DNA of 64,000 bases from a bacterium (GCA_021845685.1 JAJZVN010000001.1:1-64000), one strand, 5' to 3'. Positions 27,714 through 37,344 are shown, numbered from the stretch's first letter. Notes: generated by a model from the letters alone, not told the origin. Numbers and translations are program-made.

Positions 27714-28814
27714 ATGGAAGAAAAATATTATGAAATTTCTTCGGAAAATATAAAAAAATTTGTAAATAACTTGATAGAGCAGCATAATGAAGTCATTGCG
27801 CCAAAAGATAAAGACGGTGACACATTTTACGATAAAATCAATAATTTTGAAGATGCGGATTTAAATATTTTACTTCCTAAACTGTCTTTTAAAGAATATT
27901 TGCTTCCAAAAACGGAAACATTATTTGAATATTCTATTTCCGGCAGTAATATCAATATTTGCGATCCTTTAGAAAATATAGACGTTAATACTAATACAAA
28001 TAATAGCGGTAAAGCAGCTGATTGCAGCGACAATATTAGCCAAAAAAGAATAATATTCGGTTCTAGACCGTGCGATGCGGGTGCAGGTCCTATTATGGAA
28101 AAAGTTTTTAACTGGGATTATAAAGATGAATTTTTTAACGAAAGGTTTAAAAATTTATATCTAATATCTATTGCATGCGATAAACCCGATAATTATTGTT
28201 TTTGCACGGAAGTCCAATTATCTCCCGAAAGCTCTTACGGCTCGGATATTTTGCTTAAAAAAGGCGGGAGCGGATATTATGCAAAGGTAATTACAGAAAA
28301 AGGAATGGAACTTATTAATTCAAATTCTGAAAATACCAGTTTATTTAAAGAAATTTCAAAAGATAAATTTCCTGCAGATAAAGATTGGAAAGCTGCGTTT
28401 GACATTAAAAAAACACAGAGTTTCCTTGATAAAAATTTCACAAGCAATTTTTTTCAAGAAAAGTTTTTATCATGTATAGGATGCGGCGTATGTACATATA
28501 CTTGTCCGACTTGTCATTGTTTTGATATTCAGGATGAAGGAACGAATGAGAAAGGTAAAAGAATTAGAAATTGGGACTCCTGCCAGTTCGGAATATTTAC
28601 ATTGCATACATCAGGGCATAATCCGAGGGTAACGCAGGGCGACAGATACAGGCAAAGGCTGATGCATAAATTTAAAATATATAACGAAAAATTTAATAAA
28701 TATTTATGCGTAGGATGCGGCAGATGTTCGAGAAATTGTCCTGAGGATATTGATTTAAAAGAAATAACCGCAGAATTGTCATTAATGGAAAATTCTAATA
28801 AACAAGCTGAATAA
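27714..28814 (+). CDS. floxB: FloxB-like iron-sulfur protein (AsrA-related)
   Basis: This 366-aa ferredoxin-type subunit resembles the A subunit of anaerobic sulfite reductase, with FGSRPCDAGAG and CxxC-rich segments. Two clusters are CIGCGVCTYTCPTCHC and CVGCGRCSRNCPEDID near the C-terminus. The frame is open from a TTG at 27699, but the ATG at 27714 is preceded by GGAGAAG at ideal spacing, so MEEKYYEIS is chosen as the start. It would relay electrons from the FAD subunit FloxA to FloxC/HdrA. A short Asn-rich insert lies near residues 90-110. Confidence 0.88.
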   Translation: MEEKYYEISSENIKKFVNNLIEQHNEVIAPKDKDGDTFYDKINNFEDADLNILLPKLSFKEYLLPKTETLFEYSISGSNINICDPLENIDVNTNTNNSGKAADCSDNISQKRIIFGSRPCDAGAGPIMEKVFNWDYKDEFFNERFKNLYLISIACDKPDNYCFCTEVQLSPESSYGSDILLKKGGSGYYAKVITEKGMELINSNSENTSLFKEISKDKFPADKDWKAAFDIKKTQSFLDKNFTSNFFQEKFLSCIGCGVCTYTCPTCHCFDIQDEGTNEKGKRIRNWDSCQFGIFTLHTSGHNPRVTQGDRYRQRLMHKFKIYNEKFNKYLCVGCGRCSRNCPEDIDLKEITAELSLMENSNKQAE

Positions 28815-29040
28815 TAAACTGATTAAATAAAAATAACTAATCAATTTGTTAATTCATTAATTGAATTAACAAAATAAACAAACTAATAATACAATTAATT
28901 AAGTAACTAAACAATAAACTAACTAAATTAATAAATTCATAAAATAATTAATTAATTAACTAAATAATAAAATATATAAACAATTAATTAATTAAATAAT
29001 ACTAAATATATAATATATATAATCATAATAAGGACTTGAA

Positions 29041-29862
29041 ATGGAAAACATTTATTTGCCTAAATTAGCAGTTATTAAAGAAATAATTCAAGAAACGCCG
29101 GATACAAAAACAGTTCGGCTTACAGTTGATGGCGGAATTATTGATTATTTGCCCGGACAATTCGGAGAATTTTCTTGTATAGGGGAAGGAGAATCTACAT
29201 TCGGTTTTGCTTCATCGCCTTTAAGAAAAGATTTTTTTGAATTTAGTTTCAGAACAGCCGGACGTGCAACTACAGGCATTAACGGTTTAAATGTCGGCGA
29301 TAATATTGGATTTAGAGGACCTTATGGAAATTTTTTTAATACCGATAAAATGAAAGGCAAGGATATTATATTTATCGGGGGCGGTATAGGAATGGCTCCT
29401 GTTAAATCAATTCTTGAATACTGCATAGATGAAAGAAATAATTACGGCAAAATAACAGTATTATACGGCGCAAGAACCGTTATGGATTTAATGTATAAAA
29501 ACGGAATTGAGGAATGGAAAGCTTCGCCTAATACCGATGTCGTAATTACGGTAGATCCCGGCGGAGAGACGCCAGACTGGAAAGGCAGAGTGGGTTTTGT
29601 CCCAACCATACTTGAAGAATTGCCTGTTAAAGGAAATAATGCAATAGCGGTAGTCTGCGGTCCTCCTATTATGATAAAATTTGTTTTAAAATCCTTAGAA
29701 AAAATGGGATTTAATAAAGAAGATATCATAACGACTCTCGAGAACAGAATGAAATGCGGACTTGGTAAATGCGGCAGATGCAATATAGGCAGTGTTTATG
29801 TTTGTAAAGAGGGTCCTGTTTTTACCGCTAAAGACCTAGAATCTTTGCCTAACGATTTCTAA
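29041..29862 (+). CDS. floxA: FloxA-like NAD(P)H/FAD oxidoreductase
   Basis: This ferredoxin-NADP reductase-fold protein oxidises NAD(P)H for the Hdr-Flox complex and resembles AsrB. An N-terminal FAD barrel (YLPGQFGEFS, GPYGNFF) is followed by the NAD-binding domain with IFIGGGIGMAPVKS. The C-terminal cysteines CGLGKCGRC plus a later Cys in VYVCKEG bind a [2Fe-2S] cluster, as in dihydroorotate dehydrogenase electron-transfer subunits. Length 273 aa is normal. AAGGA precedes the ATG. It follows floxB after 226 nt of AT-rich sequence and is the last gene, closed by a strong terminator. Confidence 0.91.
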   Translation: MENIYLPKLAVIKEIIQETPDTKTVRLTVDGGIIDYLPGQFGEFSCIGEGESTFGFASSPLRKDFFEFSFRTAGRATTGINGLNVGDNIGFRGPYGNFFNTDKMKGKDIIFIGGGIGMAPVKSILEYCIDERNNYGKITVLYGARTVMDLMYKNGIEEWKASPNTDVVITVDPGGETPDWKGRVGFVPTILEELPVKGNNAIAVVCGPPIMIKFVLKSLEKMGFNKEDIITTLENRMKCGLGKCGRCNIGSVYVCKEGPVFTAKDLESLPNDF

Positions 29863-29892
29863 AATTTTTAATAATATTTTGATATATTTTTG

Positions 29893-29933
29893 ATTCCCGT
29901 CTGTTTTTTATAAAAAGACGGGAATTTTTTTAT
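29893..29933 (+). terminator. intrinsic terminator of the hdr-flox operon
   Basis: ATTCCCGTCT (29893-29902) pairs with AGACGGGAAT (29916-29925), followed by a run of T. The GC-rich stem stands out in AT-rich DNA and ends the operon 30 nt after floxA. Confidence 0.92.
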
Positions 29934-30239
29934 TTATAGCTTTTAATTTATTTGCAAATTATTTTTTATATAAGTATAATATTTATAAAATATTCTAATT
30001 ATCTATACTTGCAAACTAATCTAATCTGAAACAAATTAGGCTAAATCAAACTAATAAATTAAACTAAACTAATAAACTAAATTAAATTAAATTAATAAAC
30101 TAAATCAAACTAATAAATTAAACTAAACTAATAAGCTAAATTAAATTAAATTAAATTAAATTAATAAACTAAATCAAACTAATAAATTACACTAAACTGA
30201 ACTGAACTAAACTAAACTAAAATTTAATAGAATAAAAAT
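29934..30239. repeat. degenerate pentanucleotide array upstream of thrS
   Basis: From about 30015 to 30225 the sequence is a run of AAACT, AAATT and AATAA words, with a larger repeat in which ATAAACTAAATCAAACTAAT recurs. It is non-coding and almost free of G. No promoter or T-box-like leader could be recognised before thrS. Confidence 0.7.
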
Positions 30240-32189
30240 ATGAGACTACTTCTTATTCATGCCGATAATTTCAGCTATGGTCTGACAGGAAAAACCCCGA
30301 TGGCTGAAAAAATTAATACAGATGTTCATGAAAGTAATTCTTTTAACGAAGCGTTAGTAGTTTTTTCTACGATTGAAAGTTTAGATGCTGAAAGGCCCGA
30401 TGAAATTATATACTCTGCTTTTCTTGAAATTAAGAAACTATATGATGAACTAAAACCTCAGGTGATCATAATATATCCATATGCACATTTATCTAATGAT
30501 TTAGGAAGACCGTCGGATGCCGTTAAAATTTTAGATGAGCTTAAAAATAAACTTGAAAATGAATTGTCTGATGTATGCATAGAAAGGGCTCCTTTCGGCT
30601 GGTATAAAAGTTTTTCAATTGCATGTAAAGGTCATCCCTTAAGCGAATCTTCAAGGCATATAATATCTTCATCGGAAAATAGAATAGATAACAAAGATAT
30701 TAAACAAGCAAAATCTAAAAATAGAGAGGATATTGCAAAGGAAGTTGAAAGTAATTTTTTTATTTTAAATCCTGACGGCAGTGAAATATTAATTGATATT
30801 AATGATAAAAAAATTTTGGATAGCGAAGCGTTAAACAATTACCCTTCTTTAAAAAAATTTATAGCGTTTGAAGAATTTAAAGTAAAAGAAGGCGTTGAAC
30901 CTCCTTCTGTTGAGGCAATGCGTCGTCTTGAAATAGCAGACCATGAAGAAAACTCAGACTCAGGACATTTAAGACTCTATCCAAAAGGAACATTGCTGTA
31001 TAAACTTATTTCAGATTGGGCTGAAGAGGTTGCATTAGTTAAGCTTAAGTGTATGGAGATAGAAACTCCATTGATATATAACTGGAATAAACCGGATATA
31101 AAAGGACAGGGAGAGTCTTTTCACGAAAGACATTACACTGTAATGGTACCTGATGAAAAGATGAAAGATGATTCAGTTTCAGGCGGTTTTGACAGGACAA
31201 AAGAGTTTGTGCTTAGATTTGCGGGAGATTTCGGTTTATTTTCTATGCTGAAAGATACGAAGATAAGTTATAAACAGCTGCCTTTAAGATTCTACGAATA
31301 TTCAAAAAGTTTTAGATATGAAAGAAGCGGCGAATTATCAGGATTAAGAAGACTAAGAGCCTTTACGATGCCCGACATACATAGTTTTTGTCTTAACATT
31401 GAAGAGGGATTCAATGAATATCAGGAACTTTATAGGCAATATTCGGACTTAGCCGACGCTATTAATATTGAATATGCTGTTGTATTCAGAATAGTTCAGG
31501 AATACTACGATAAATATAAAGACAAATTAGTTAGTCTTTTAAAATATTCAAAAAAACCTGCTTTAATTGAAACTTTATCTAAAATGAAGCATTATTGGGC
31601 ATTAAAACATGAATTTCAAGGTATAGATTCTATAGGCAGCTCATGCCAGTTATCTACGGTTCAGCTTGATGTTGCAGATGCTGAAAGATACGGCATTAAT
31701 TTTGTAAATGAAAAAGGCGAAAAAGAAGGCTGTATAATTTGCCATTCTTCCGTCGGGACAATTGAACGCTGGATGTATTTGCTATTAGAAGAATCTCTTA
31801 AAAAAGAGATTCCCGTTTTACCCCTATGGTTAAGCGTTACTCAAGTTAGAATTATCCCTGTTTCGGAAAAATATATAGAATATTGTATAGAGTTAATGAA
31901 AAATATTGCTTCTTTTAAAATAAGAGCAGATATTGACGATAGGGCTTTTAGTATGGGTAAGAAAATTATGTATGCGGAAGAGGAATGGGTTCCGTATATT
32001 TTAGTCGTGGGCGAAAAAGAAAAAACCTCAAATTTATTATCCGTAAGAAACAGATATCAAAATAGAAAAACTATAAATATGACTAAAGACTCGCTTGTTA
32101 AAGAAATCTTAGATCAGACAAAAGATTTGCCTTTCAGAAATCTTAATGTTGCAGATACGCTGTCAAAAAGACCGATATTTGTAGGATAG
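30240..32189 (+). CDS. thrS: threonyl-tRNA synthetase, archaeal-type
   Basis: This class II synthetase charges tRNA-Thr. The N-terminus MRLLLIHADNFSYG and the next 140 or so residues match the D-aminoacyl-tRNA deacylase-like editing domain of archaeal ThrRS, not the TGS plus HxxxH editing domains of bacterial ThrRS. The catalytic core follows (HLRLYPKGTLLY, GLRRLRAFTMPDIHSFC, GSSCQLSTVQLDV), then the C-terminal anticodon domain. Length is 649 aa. It stands alone behind an AT-rich repeat array with no clear Shine-Dalgarno sequence. A bacterial-type second copy elsewhere cannot be excluded. The archaeal relationship is recognised from sequence style and suggests ancient transfer. Confidence 0.9.
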   Translation: MRLLLIHADNFSYGLTGKTPMAEKINTDVHESNSFNEALVVFSTIESLDAERPDEIIYSAFLEIKKLYDELKPQVIIIYPYAHLSNDLGRPSDAVKILDELKNKLENELSDVCIERAPFGWYKSFSIACKGHPLSESSRHIISSSENRIDNKDIKQAKSKNREDIAKEVESNFFILNPDGSEILIDINDKKILDSEALNNYPSLKKFIAFEEFKVKEGVEPPSVEAMRRLEIADHEENSDSGHLRLYPKGTLLYKLISDWAEEVALVKLKCMEIETPLIYNWNKPDIKGQGESFHERHYTVMVPDEKMKDDSVSGGFDRTKEFVLRFAGDFGLFSMLKDTKISYKQLPLRFYEYSKSFRYERSGELSGLRRLRAFTMPDIHSFCLNIEEGFNEYQELYRQYSDLADAINIEYAVVFRIVQEYYDKYKDKLVSLLKYSKKPALIETLSKMKHYWALKHEFQGIDSIGSSCQLSTVQLDVADAERYGINFVNEKGEKEGCIICHSSVGTIERWMYLLLEESLKKEIPVLPLWLSVTQVRIIPVSEKYIEYCIELMKNIASFKIRADIDDRAFSMGKKIMYAEEEWVPYILVVGEKEKTSNLLSVRNRYQNRKTINMTKDSLVKEILDQTKDLPFRNLNVADTLSKRPIFVG

Positions 32190-32411
32190 TAGTTTATGAA
32201 AATTATTATCTAAGGTTTTCTAATGTATTCGAGAGATACGGATAACCATTGATTTAATATTTTATAGGTGTTAAATTTACTATTCCCAAAAAAGCTTTAT
32301 AATGATTTTAAATGATTATTAATTAATATAAAATTTTATCAATTAATTAATTTTATTATTTATTAATAAATAATAAATAATAATAACGATAACAATCCGG
32401 AGGTTATAATA

Positions 32412-33698
32412 GTGGAAGAGAATACAGGAAATACAGAAAATGCTAATTTAGAGCAAGTTCAAGATTTATTGTTAATTGAAGAAATTTCTCCTATCAAAAG
32501 AAAAGTAAAAATAAAAATAGATGCCGAAAAAGTTAGCAGCCTTCTTGAAAAAAAATTAAAAGAAACCGCAAAAAAAGCTACTATAAAAGGTTTTAGACCG
32601 GGGAAAGCCCCAATTTTAGTAATTAAAAAATTTTATGAAGCCGAGCTTTTAGAAGAAGTTAGAATGGATATTTTAAATGATGATTTTAAGAAATTAATAA
32701 GCGATAAAAATATTATGCTTGCAGGAAATCCTTCAGTTGAAAGAGAATTATCGGCCGATACTTATGAAATAGGATTTGAAGTTTTGCCAAATATTTCAAG
32801 CGTTAATTTAGATTTAAAAATCAAAGAAATTAAAAAAAGAGAAATTACCGACAAAGTTTTAGAAGATGAAATTAATTTTTTACTTGAAAGATTGGCTGAA
32901 CCTGTCAAATTAAACCTTGATGAAACTATTAACGATAAAGACCGATATTTTGTAAATATTGATTATGTTACGGTAGATTCCGAAAATAATACGATAGACA
33001 GCGCCAAAGATTATTCTTTAAGCATTAATTCCGGTGCTTCGGATAAAGATTTAGAATCTTCATTTATAGGGAAAAAGATAGGTGACGGTTTTGAATTTAT
33101 AGATAAAGAAAAAGGCGTTACAATAAAAGGAATAATTAAGAATATTGAAAAGAAAGTTCTGCCTGCTTTAGATAACAATATACTCAAGAATTTTGGTGAT
33201 TTTGAAAATATAGACGATTTTAAGAAAAAATTAAAGGAAGAGATTGAAAGTTATGAAGAAAAAAAACAAAAGCAAGCGCTCAAAGAAGCAATAACCCAAG
33301 AGTTAATTAAAATTAACCCTATAGAGATACCTGAAAGCATGATAGAAGAGGATGCGAAGGCGAGATTTGATAATTTAATGAAAGACGAAAAATATAAAAA
33401 TGCCAATGATAGCGATAAACAAAAAAAAGATATATTTAATATACTTAAAGTTATGGCAAAAAAAGATATTATTTCTTTTCTTTTAATAGAAAATATAGCA
33501 AAACTTGAAAAAATTAAGGTTGACGATAAAGATATAGAAAACTTTTATCTTCAGACATCTAAAGAATCAGGGTTAGAATTTGAAGAAGTCAAAAAATTAT
33601 ACGCAAATGATAAAGATAATTATGAAAATCTAAAAAATCATATGCTTGAAGAAAAGATATTTGATTTTATTATTGCAAATAAATTATCTTATGTATAA
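32412..33698 (+). CDS. tig: trigger factor
   Basis: This is a ribosome-associated chaperone with peptidyl-prolyl isomerase activity. The N-terminal ribosome-binding domain has the signature GFRPGKAP near residue 60. A divergent FKBP-like domain follows at about residues 160-250, then a long helical C-terminal domain. Length 428 aa is normal. The start is GTG at 32412, preceded by CGGAGG with 8-nt spacing; no nearby ATG fits. It leads the tig-clpP-clpX order that is conserved in many bacteria, linking nascent-chain folding to ClpXP proteolysis. Confidence 0.94.
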   Translation: MEENTGNTENANLEQVQDLLLIEEISPIKRKVKIKIDAEKVSSLLEKKLKETAKKATIKGFRPGKAPILVIKKFYEAELLEEVRMDILNDDFKKLISDKNIMLAGNPSVERELSADTYEIGFEVLPNISSVNLDLKIKEIKKREITDKVLEDEINFLLERLAEPVKLNLDETINDKDRYFVNIDYVTVDSENNTIDSAKDYSLSINSGASDKDLESSFIGKKIGDGFEFIDKEKGVTIKGIIKNIEKKVLPALDNNILKNFGDFENIDDFKKKLKEEIESYEEKKQKQALKEAITQELIKINPIEIPESMIEEDAKARFDNLMKDEKYKNANDSDKQKKDIFNILKVMAKKDIISFLLIENIAKLEKIKVDDKDIENFYLQTSKESGLEFEEVKKLYANDKDNYENLKNHMLEEKIFDFIIANKLSYV

Positions 33699-33862
33699 GA
33701 TATAGATATATTAATATATTATATACAGCATAAATATAATATATTTGTTTGGTATAAAATTCTTTTTTTATTAAAGTAAAATATATTATATAGATATATA
33801 TAATATATCTATATAATATAATTTGTGTAATTTAAAAAATAATTAATCAGGAGATAATGGGC

Positions 33863-34492
33863 ATGTCATTGATTCCAATGGTTGTAGAACAAACGCACAG
33901 GGGCGAAAGGGCTTATGATATATATTCACGATTATTAAAAGACAGGATTATTTTTATAGGCGAAGCAATTGACGATACGTTTGCAAATCTTATAATAGCC
34001 CAGCTGTTATTTTTAGAATCCGAAGATCCTGAAAAAGATATAAGTATTTATATTAATTCACCGGGCGGTGTTATAACTTCGGGACTTGCTATTTATGATA
34101 CTATGCAATATATCAGACCTGATGTTTCAACTCTTTGCATGGGGCAAGCCGCAAGTATGGGGGCGGTATTGCTTGCTGCGGGAACAAAAGGGAAAAGATT
34201 TGCTTTACCTCACGCAAGAATAATGATACATCAGCCATCGGGAGGATTCCAGGGGCAGGCTACCGATATTGATATACAGGCGCGTGAAATTTTAAGAATG
34301 AGAGAAGAATTAAACTCTATTCTGTCTTTCCATACTTCGCAGTCTATTGAAAAAATTAAGGAAGATGCCGAAAGAGATTTCTATATGAGCGGTACGCAAA
34401 GCGTGGAATATGGCATTATAGATAAAGTGGTCGAAAAAAAGGATATAAATAAGGATAAAATTAAAGAAATAAATAGCAAAGATAAAAAATAA
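33863..34492 (+). CDS. clpP: ATP-dependent Clp protease proteolytic subunit ClpP
   Basis: This is the serine protease core of ClpXP. The catalytic Ser lies in GQAASMGA, His in IMIHQPSGG and Asp in AERDFYM. Length 209 aa is typical. An ATG six bases upstream (33857) is possible, but AGGAG at 33849-33853 is spaced 9 nt from the ATG at 33863 and only 3 nt from the earlier one, so [10 protein letters not shown] is preferred. The clpX gene follows after 13 nt. The C-terminus ends in a Lys-rich tail. Confidence 0.95.
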   Translation: MSLIPMVVEQTHRGERAYDIYSRLLKDRIIFIGEAIDDTFANLIIAQLLFLESEDPEKDISIYINSPGGVITSGLAIYDTMQYIRPDVSTLCMGQAASMGAVLLAAGTKGKRFALPHARIMIHQPSGGFQGQATDIDIQAREILRMREELNSILSFHTSQSIEKIKEDAERDFYMSGTQSVEYGIIDKVVEKKDINKDKIKEINSKDKK

Positions 34493-34505
34493 AGAGGTAA
34501 TTAAA

Positions 34506-35843
34506 ATGGCTAAAAAAAATAGTAACGATGATAGCAGCGGGAGAGAATTATACTGTTCTTTTTGCGGAAAATCGCAGGATGAGGTTAAAAAACTTATAGC
34601 GGGTCCATCGGTTTATATATGCGATGAATGTATTGAATTATGCAATGATATTATTTCTGAAGAAATTCATGAACCTGCGGAAGTCAAATCAAAAGATGAA
34701 GAACGGATTTACAAGCCGGTTGAAATTAAAGATTTTTTAGACCAGTATGTGATAGGGCAGGAAAGAGCCAAGAAGATACTTTCGGTCGCCGTATATAATC
34801 ATTATAAAAGAATTGAATATAATGATGCATTGAAAAAAAATAAAAGCTTAAAAGAGCCAAAAGATAAGAATCCGCTTCAAGATGTTGAAATGCAAAAAAG
34901 CAATATTTTGTTAATAGGTCCTACGGGAAGCGGTAAAACATTATTAGCCGAAACTCTTGCAAGAATGTTTGAACTTCCCTTCGCGATTGCCGATGCAACA
35001 AGTTTAACTGAAGCAGGTTATGTAGGCGAGGATGTAGAAAGCATTATTCTATCGCTTCTTCAGAATGCCGATTATGATGTTGAAAGGGCTCAAAAAGGCA
35101 TAATATATATAGATGAAATTGATAAAATAGCAAAAAAATCCGATAATGTTTCTATTACAAGAGACGTCTCAGGAGAAGGCGTTCAGCAGGCTCTTTTAAA
35201 AATTATAGAAGGCACAATTGCCAATGTGCCGCCTAAAGGCGGAAGAAAACATCCACATCAGGAATTTTTAAGAATAGACACAAGTAATATTCTTTTTATA
35301 TGCGGCGGAGCTTTTACGGGTCTTGATAAGATAATTGAAAAAAGAATGAATTCACAGCCTATAGGATTTACCGTAAGCGCAAAAAGAGAAAAACAAACAT
35401 ATTCTTATGATATTATTAAGAAAGTTGAAGCAAGAGATTTACTAAGATTCGGTCTTATACCTGAATTTATCGGCAGACTTCCGGTTATAGCCGCATTAGA
35501 AGAACTAGACGAAAAAGCGCTTGTAGAAATTTTAACAAAACCTAAGAATGCTTTAATAAAACAGTATCAAAAACTCTTTGATATGGAAAGTGTTAAGCTT
35601 AAATTTACGGATTCGGCTATTAAAGAAATTACTAAACAGGCGATCACCCACGGTTCAGGAGCAAGAGGGTTAAGATCTATTCTTGAGTCTATTATGCTTG
35701 ATGTCATGTATGAAATACCGACCGATTCTTCTATTAAAGAATGTGTCATTAATGACGATGTAATATTAAATAATTCAATGCCGATTATTCTTTATGAAAA
35801 AGATATGGATTCGGATAGTAAAGCAGGAAGTAGTTCTAAATAA
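34506..35843 (+). CDS. clpX: ATP-dependent Clp protease ATPase subunit ClpX
   Basis: This AAA+ unfoldase feeds substrates to ClpP. The N-terminal zinc-binding domain has four Cys (CSFCGKSQ and CDECIELC). Walker A GPTGSGKT and Walker [12 protein letters not shown] are present, along with the ClpP-contacting IGF loop (QPIGFTV) and a sensor region with [12 protein letters not shown]. Length 445 aa is slightly long because of a short charged insert near residue 110. It follows clpP by 13 nt with an AGAGG ribosome binding site and is probably co-transcribed. Confidence 0.96.
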   Translation: MAKKNSNDDSSGRELYCSFCGKSQDEVKKLIAGPSVYICDECIELCNDIISEEIHEPAEVKSKDEERIYKPVEIKDFLDQYVIGQERAKKILSVAVYNHYKRIEYNDALKKNKSLKEPKDKNPLQDVEMQKSNILLIGPTGSGKTLLAETLARMFELPFAIADATSLTEAGYVGEDVESIILSLLQNADYDVERAQKGIIYIDEIDKIAKKSDNVSITRDVSGEGVQQALLKIIEGTIANVPPKGGRKHPHQEFLRIDTSNILFICGGAFTGLDKIIEKRMNSQPIGFTVSAKREKQTYSYDIIKKVEARDLLRFGLIPEFIGRLPVIAALEELDEKALVEILTKPKNALIKQYQKLFDMESVKLKFTDSAIKEITKQAITHGSGARGLRSILESIMLDVMYEIPTDSSIKECVINDDVILNNSMPIILYEKDMDSDSKAGSSSK

Positions 35844-35944
35844 AGGTAATTCTAAATAATAATAATATTTAAATAATAATAATAAGTTAAACGAATAATA
35901 TTTATATAGTATAAAAAAAAATTTTATATAATTAAAGATTTTTA

Positions 35945-35973
35945 TTGACATATTTAGAATAAACATATATATA
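35945..35973 (+). promoter_or_regulatory. promoter of the HU gene
   Basis: TTGACA at 35945-35950, 17-nt spacer and TATATA at 35968-35973. It predicts a leader of about 155 nt before the HU ATG at 36138. That leader contains a repeated TTTTACTTTA(T/A)TTAGTTT segment near 36026-36070. Confidence 0.65.
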
Positions 35974-36137
35974 TTAAATATATTTATTAAAGTGCCGATG
36001 TTAAAGTATCTAAAAGAAAAACTATTTTACTTTAGTTTTATTAGTTTTACTTTATTAGTTTTACTTTAATAATTCAGTAATTTTAATAATGCAGTAAAAT
36101 TAAATAAATCATTTTTTTATTACGAAGGAGGAATTTT

Positions 36138-36419
36138 ATGACAAAAGCTGAGTTAGTAGACGCAATTGCAAAGTCATCTAAACTTACAAAAGCTGACAGC
36201 GAAAAGGCATTAAATGCAACAGTTGAATCGGTCGTAGCCGCACTTAAAAAAGGCGACAGCGTTAGATTAGTCGGATTTGGAACTTTTGAAGTTGTTAAAC
36301 GCGCAGCAAGAAAAGGCAGAAATCCTCAGACAGGCAAAGAAATTCAGATTAAAGCATCTAAATCGCCTAAGTTTAAGCCTGGCAAGACTTTTAAAGAAGC
36401 TGTCAATACAGGAAAATAA
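36138..36419 (+). CDS. hup: HU-family DNA-binding protein
   Basis: This nucleoid protein bends and compacts DNA. The 93-aa sequence begins MTKAELVDAIAKSSKL, has GFGTFEVVKRAARKGRNP with the DNA-intercalating arm (RNPQTGKEI), and ends FKPGKTFKEAVN, all characteristic of HU/IHF. It has a strong ribosome binding site (AAGGAGG) 8 nt before the ATG, the best in the window, which suggests high expression. Base composition of the gene is less AT-skewed than its neighbours, consistent with a highly expressed core gene. Confidence 0.97.
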   Translation: MTKAELVDAIAKSSKLTKADSEKALNATVESVVAALKKGDSVRLVGFGTFEVVKRAARKGRNPQTGKEIQIKASKSPKFKPGKTFKEAVNTGK

Positions 36420-36856
36420 ACTAAATTATAATTTTATGCACAGATAATTTCTGATATTAATTTTATTTTTTAGTTTTTTTGATGTAGGTTCTTTAATAAA
36501 CTTTAATAAAATAGTTTAGATTTATGATTAATGAGTTACAATTAAACCCCCTAATTCTTTTTTAAAAAGGTTTTTTCAAAAAGAACGGGGGTTGTTTTAC
36601 TGTTTTATAATATTTCTCCTAATCCTGCGATAAAAATTTATTTTCTGGATTACTGCTTTCGCAGGAATGACTTTGCAAATATTTAAGTTTTCACCCAACG
36701 GGTGTCATTCCCGCTTTCGCGGGAATCCAGTGTTTGTTTAACATTAGAAAGTTTGGAAAGTTTCTAATGCATGATTAAGGATTTCATTTTATATTGCAAC
36801 GAATTAAATAAAATGTTAAACTAATTAAGCTAAAAAATTTATGTATATTCCTTAAC
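36420..36856. repeat. HU-tRNA intergenic region with dRS3-like palindromic element
   Basis: After the HU terminator (36545-36600) an imperfect palindrome runs from CTGGATT at 36645 to AATCCAG at 36730. It contains ATTCCCGCTTTCGCGGGAAT at 36708-36727, a perfect ATTCCC-N8-GGGAAT 20-mer. A hairpin CATTAGAAA/TTTCTAATG (36742-36769) and ATTAAGG follow, resembling the ends of the 162-bp MITEs. The 36780-36856 stretch before the tRNA shows no clear promoter. Confidence 0.75.
36545..36600 (+). terminator. terminator after HU
   Basis: AACCCCC (36545-36551) pairs with GGGGGTT (36587-36593), with an inner TCTTTTT/AAAAAGA stem, followed by TTGTTTT. It lies 125 nt after the HU stop. Confidence 0.75.
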
Positions 36857-36933
36857 GGGCGGATAGCTCAGCCGGTTAGAGCATCGGCTTTACAAGCCGG
36901 GGGTCGCAGGTTCGAACCCTGCTCCGCCTACCA
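36857..36933 (+). tRNA. tRNA-Val (anticodon UAC)
   Basis: The 77-nt sequence folds as a complete tRNA. The acceptor stem is GGGCGGA with TCCGCCT (one G-U pair), the D arm is GCTC/GAGC, the anticodon stem is TCGGC/GCCGG with loop TTTACAA, and the T arm is GCAGG-TTCGAAC-CCTGC. The anticodon at positions 34-36 is UAC, reading GUA (valine). The 3' CCA is encoded. A decayed integrase follows 130 nt downstream, a common arrangement for tRNA integration sites. Confidence 0.95.
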
Positions 36934-36968
36934 TTCAAAGACGCAGTAAATAAGCACTTTCAAGTCTC

Positions 36969-36997
36969 TTGACATTCCAAATTAAACTTGTTAAAAT
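36969..36997 (+). promoter_or_regulatory. promoter of the integrase remnant
   Basis: TTGACA at 36969-36974, 17-nt spacer and TAAAAT at 36992-36997, about 65 nt before the remnant's ATG at 37063. Confidence 0.5.
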
Positions 36998-37062
36998 CGC
37001 CATAAATGACGCATTTTTTAAAAAATCTGTCACAAATTCGTCACAATGGAAAAGGGGCGAGA

Positions 37063-37342
37063 ATGTCAGATAAAATAAGGCTTAGGGGGTAAAGTTTGGC
37101 ATTACGATATAATAATCGATAATATCCGGTATAGAGGAAGCTGCCAGACCGAAGATAAAAAGGAAGCAGAAAAGGAAAAAATCAAACAATTAAACGAACT
37201 ATCTCGCCTCAAGACCCTTTCCGATGAAGATATTAATAAACTAATTTCCGGCGCCACGAATAAGCTAATGAAAGATTTAATTACTTTTTTAATTTATACC
37301 GGATGCCGGAAAGGAGAAGCATTAAATCTTATAGGTAAATAA
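37063..37342 (+). pseudogene. truncated, frameshifted tyrosine recombinase (integrase)
   Basis: An ATG after AAAGGGGCGAG opens MSDKIRLRG and stops at once. If one G is removed from the GGGGG run at 37085-37089 the frame continues as RGKVWHYDIIIDNIRYRG, typical of the arm-binding N-terminus of phage-type integrases. It then runs through a core-binding region to LIYTGCRKGEALNL, which carries the first catalytic Arg of tyrosine recombinases. The frame then ends at 37342, so the remaining catalytic residues (HxxR and Tyr) are missing. It lies next to tRNA-Val, a classic attachment target, and has its own promoter. It is a relic of an integrated element, inactive by two independent lesions. Confidence 0.8.
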
Positions 37343-37344
37343 TA

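Noticed and set aside
29442-29783. 113-codon open frame opposite floxA
   Set aside because: It is antisense to the conserved NAD-binding and Fe-S region of floxA and looks like a codon-bias shadow.
36423-36480. Possible structured RNA between HU and its terminator
   Set aside because: No stable stem other than the terminator was seen by eye.
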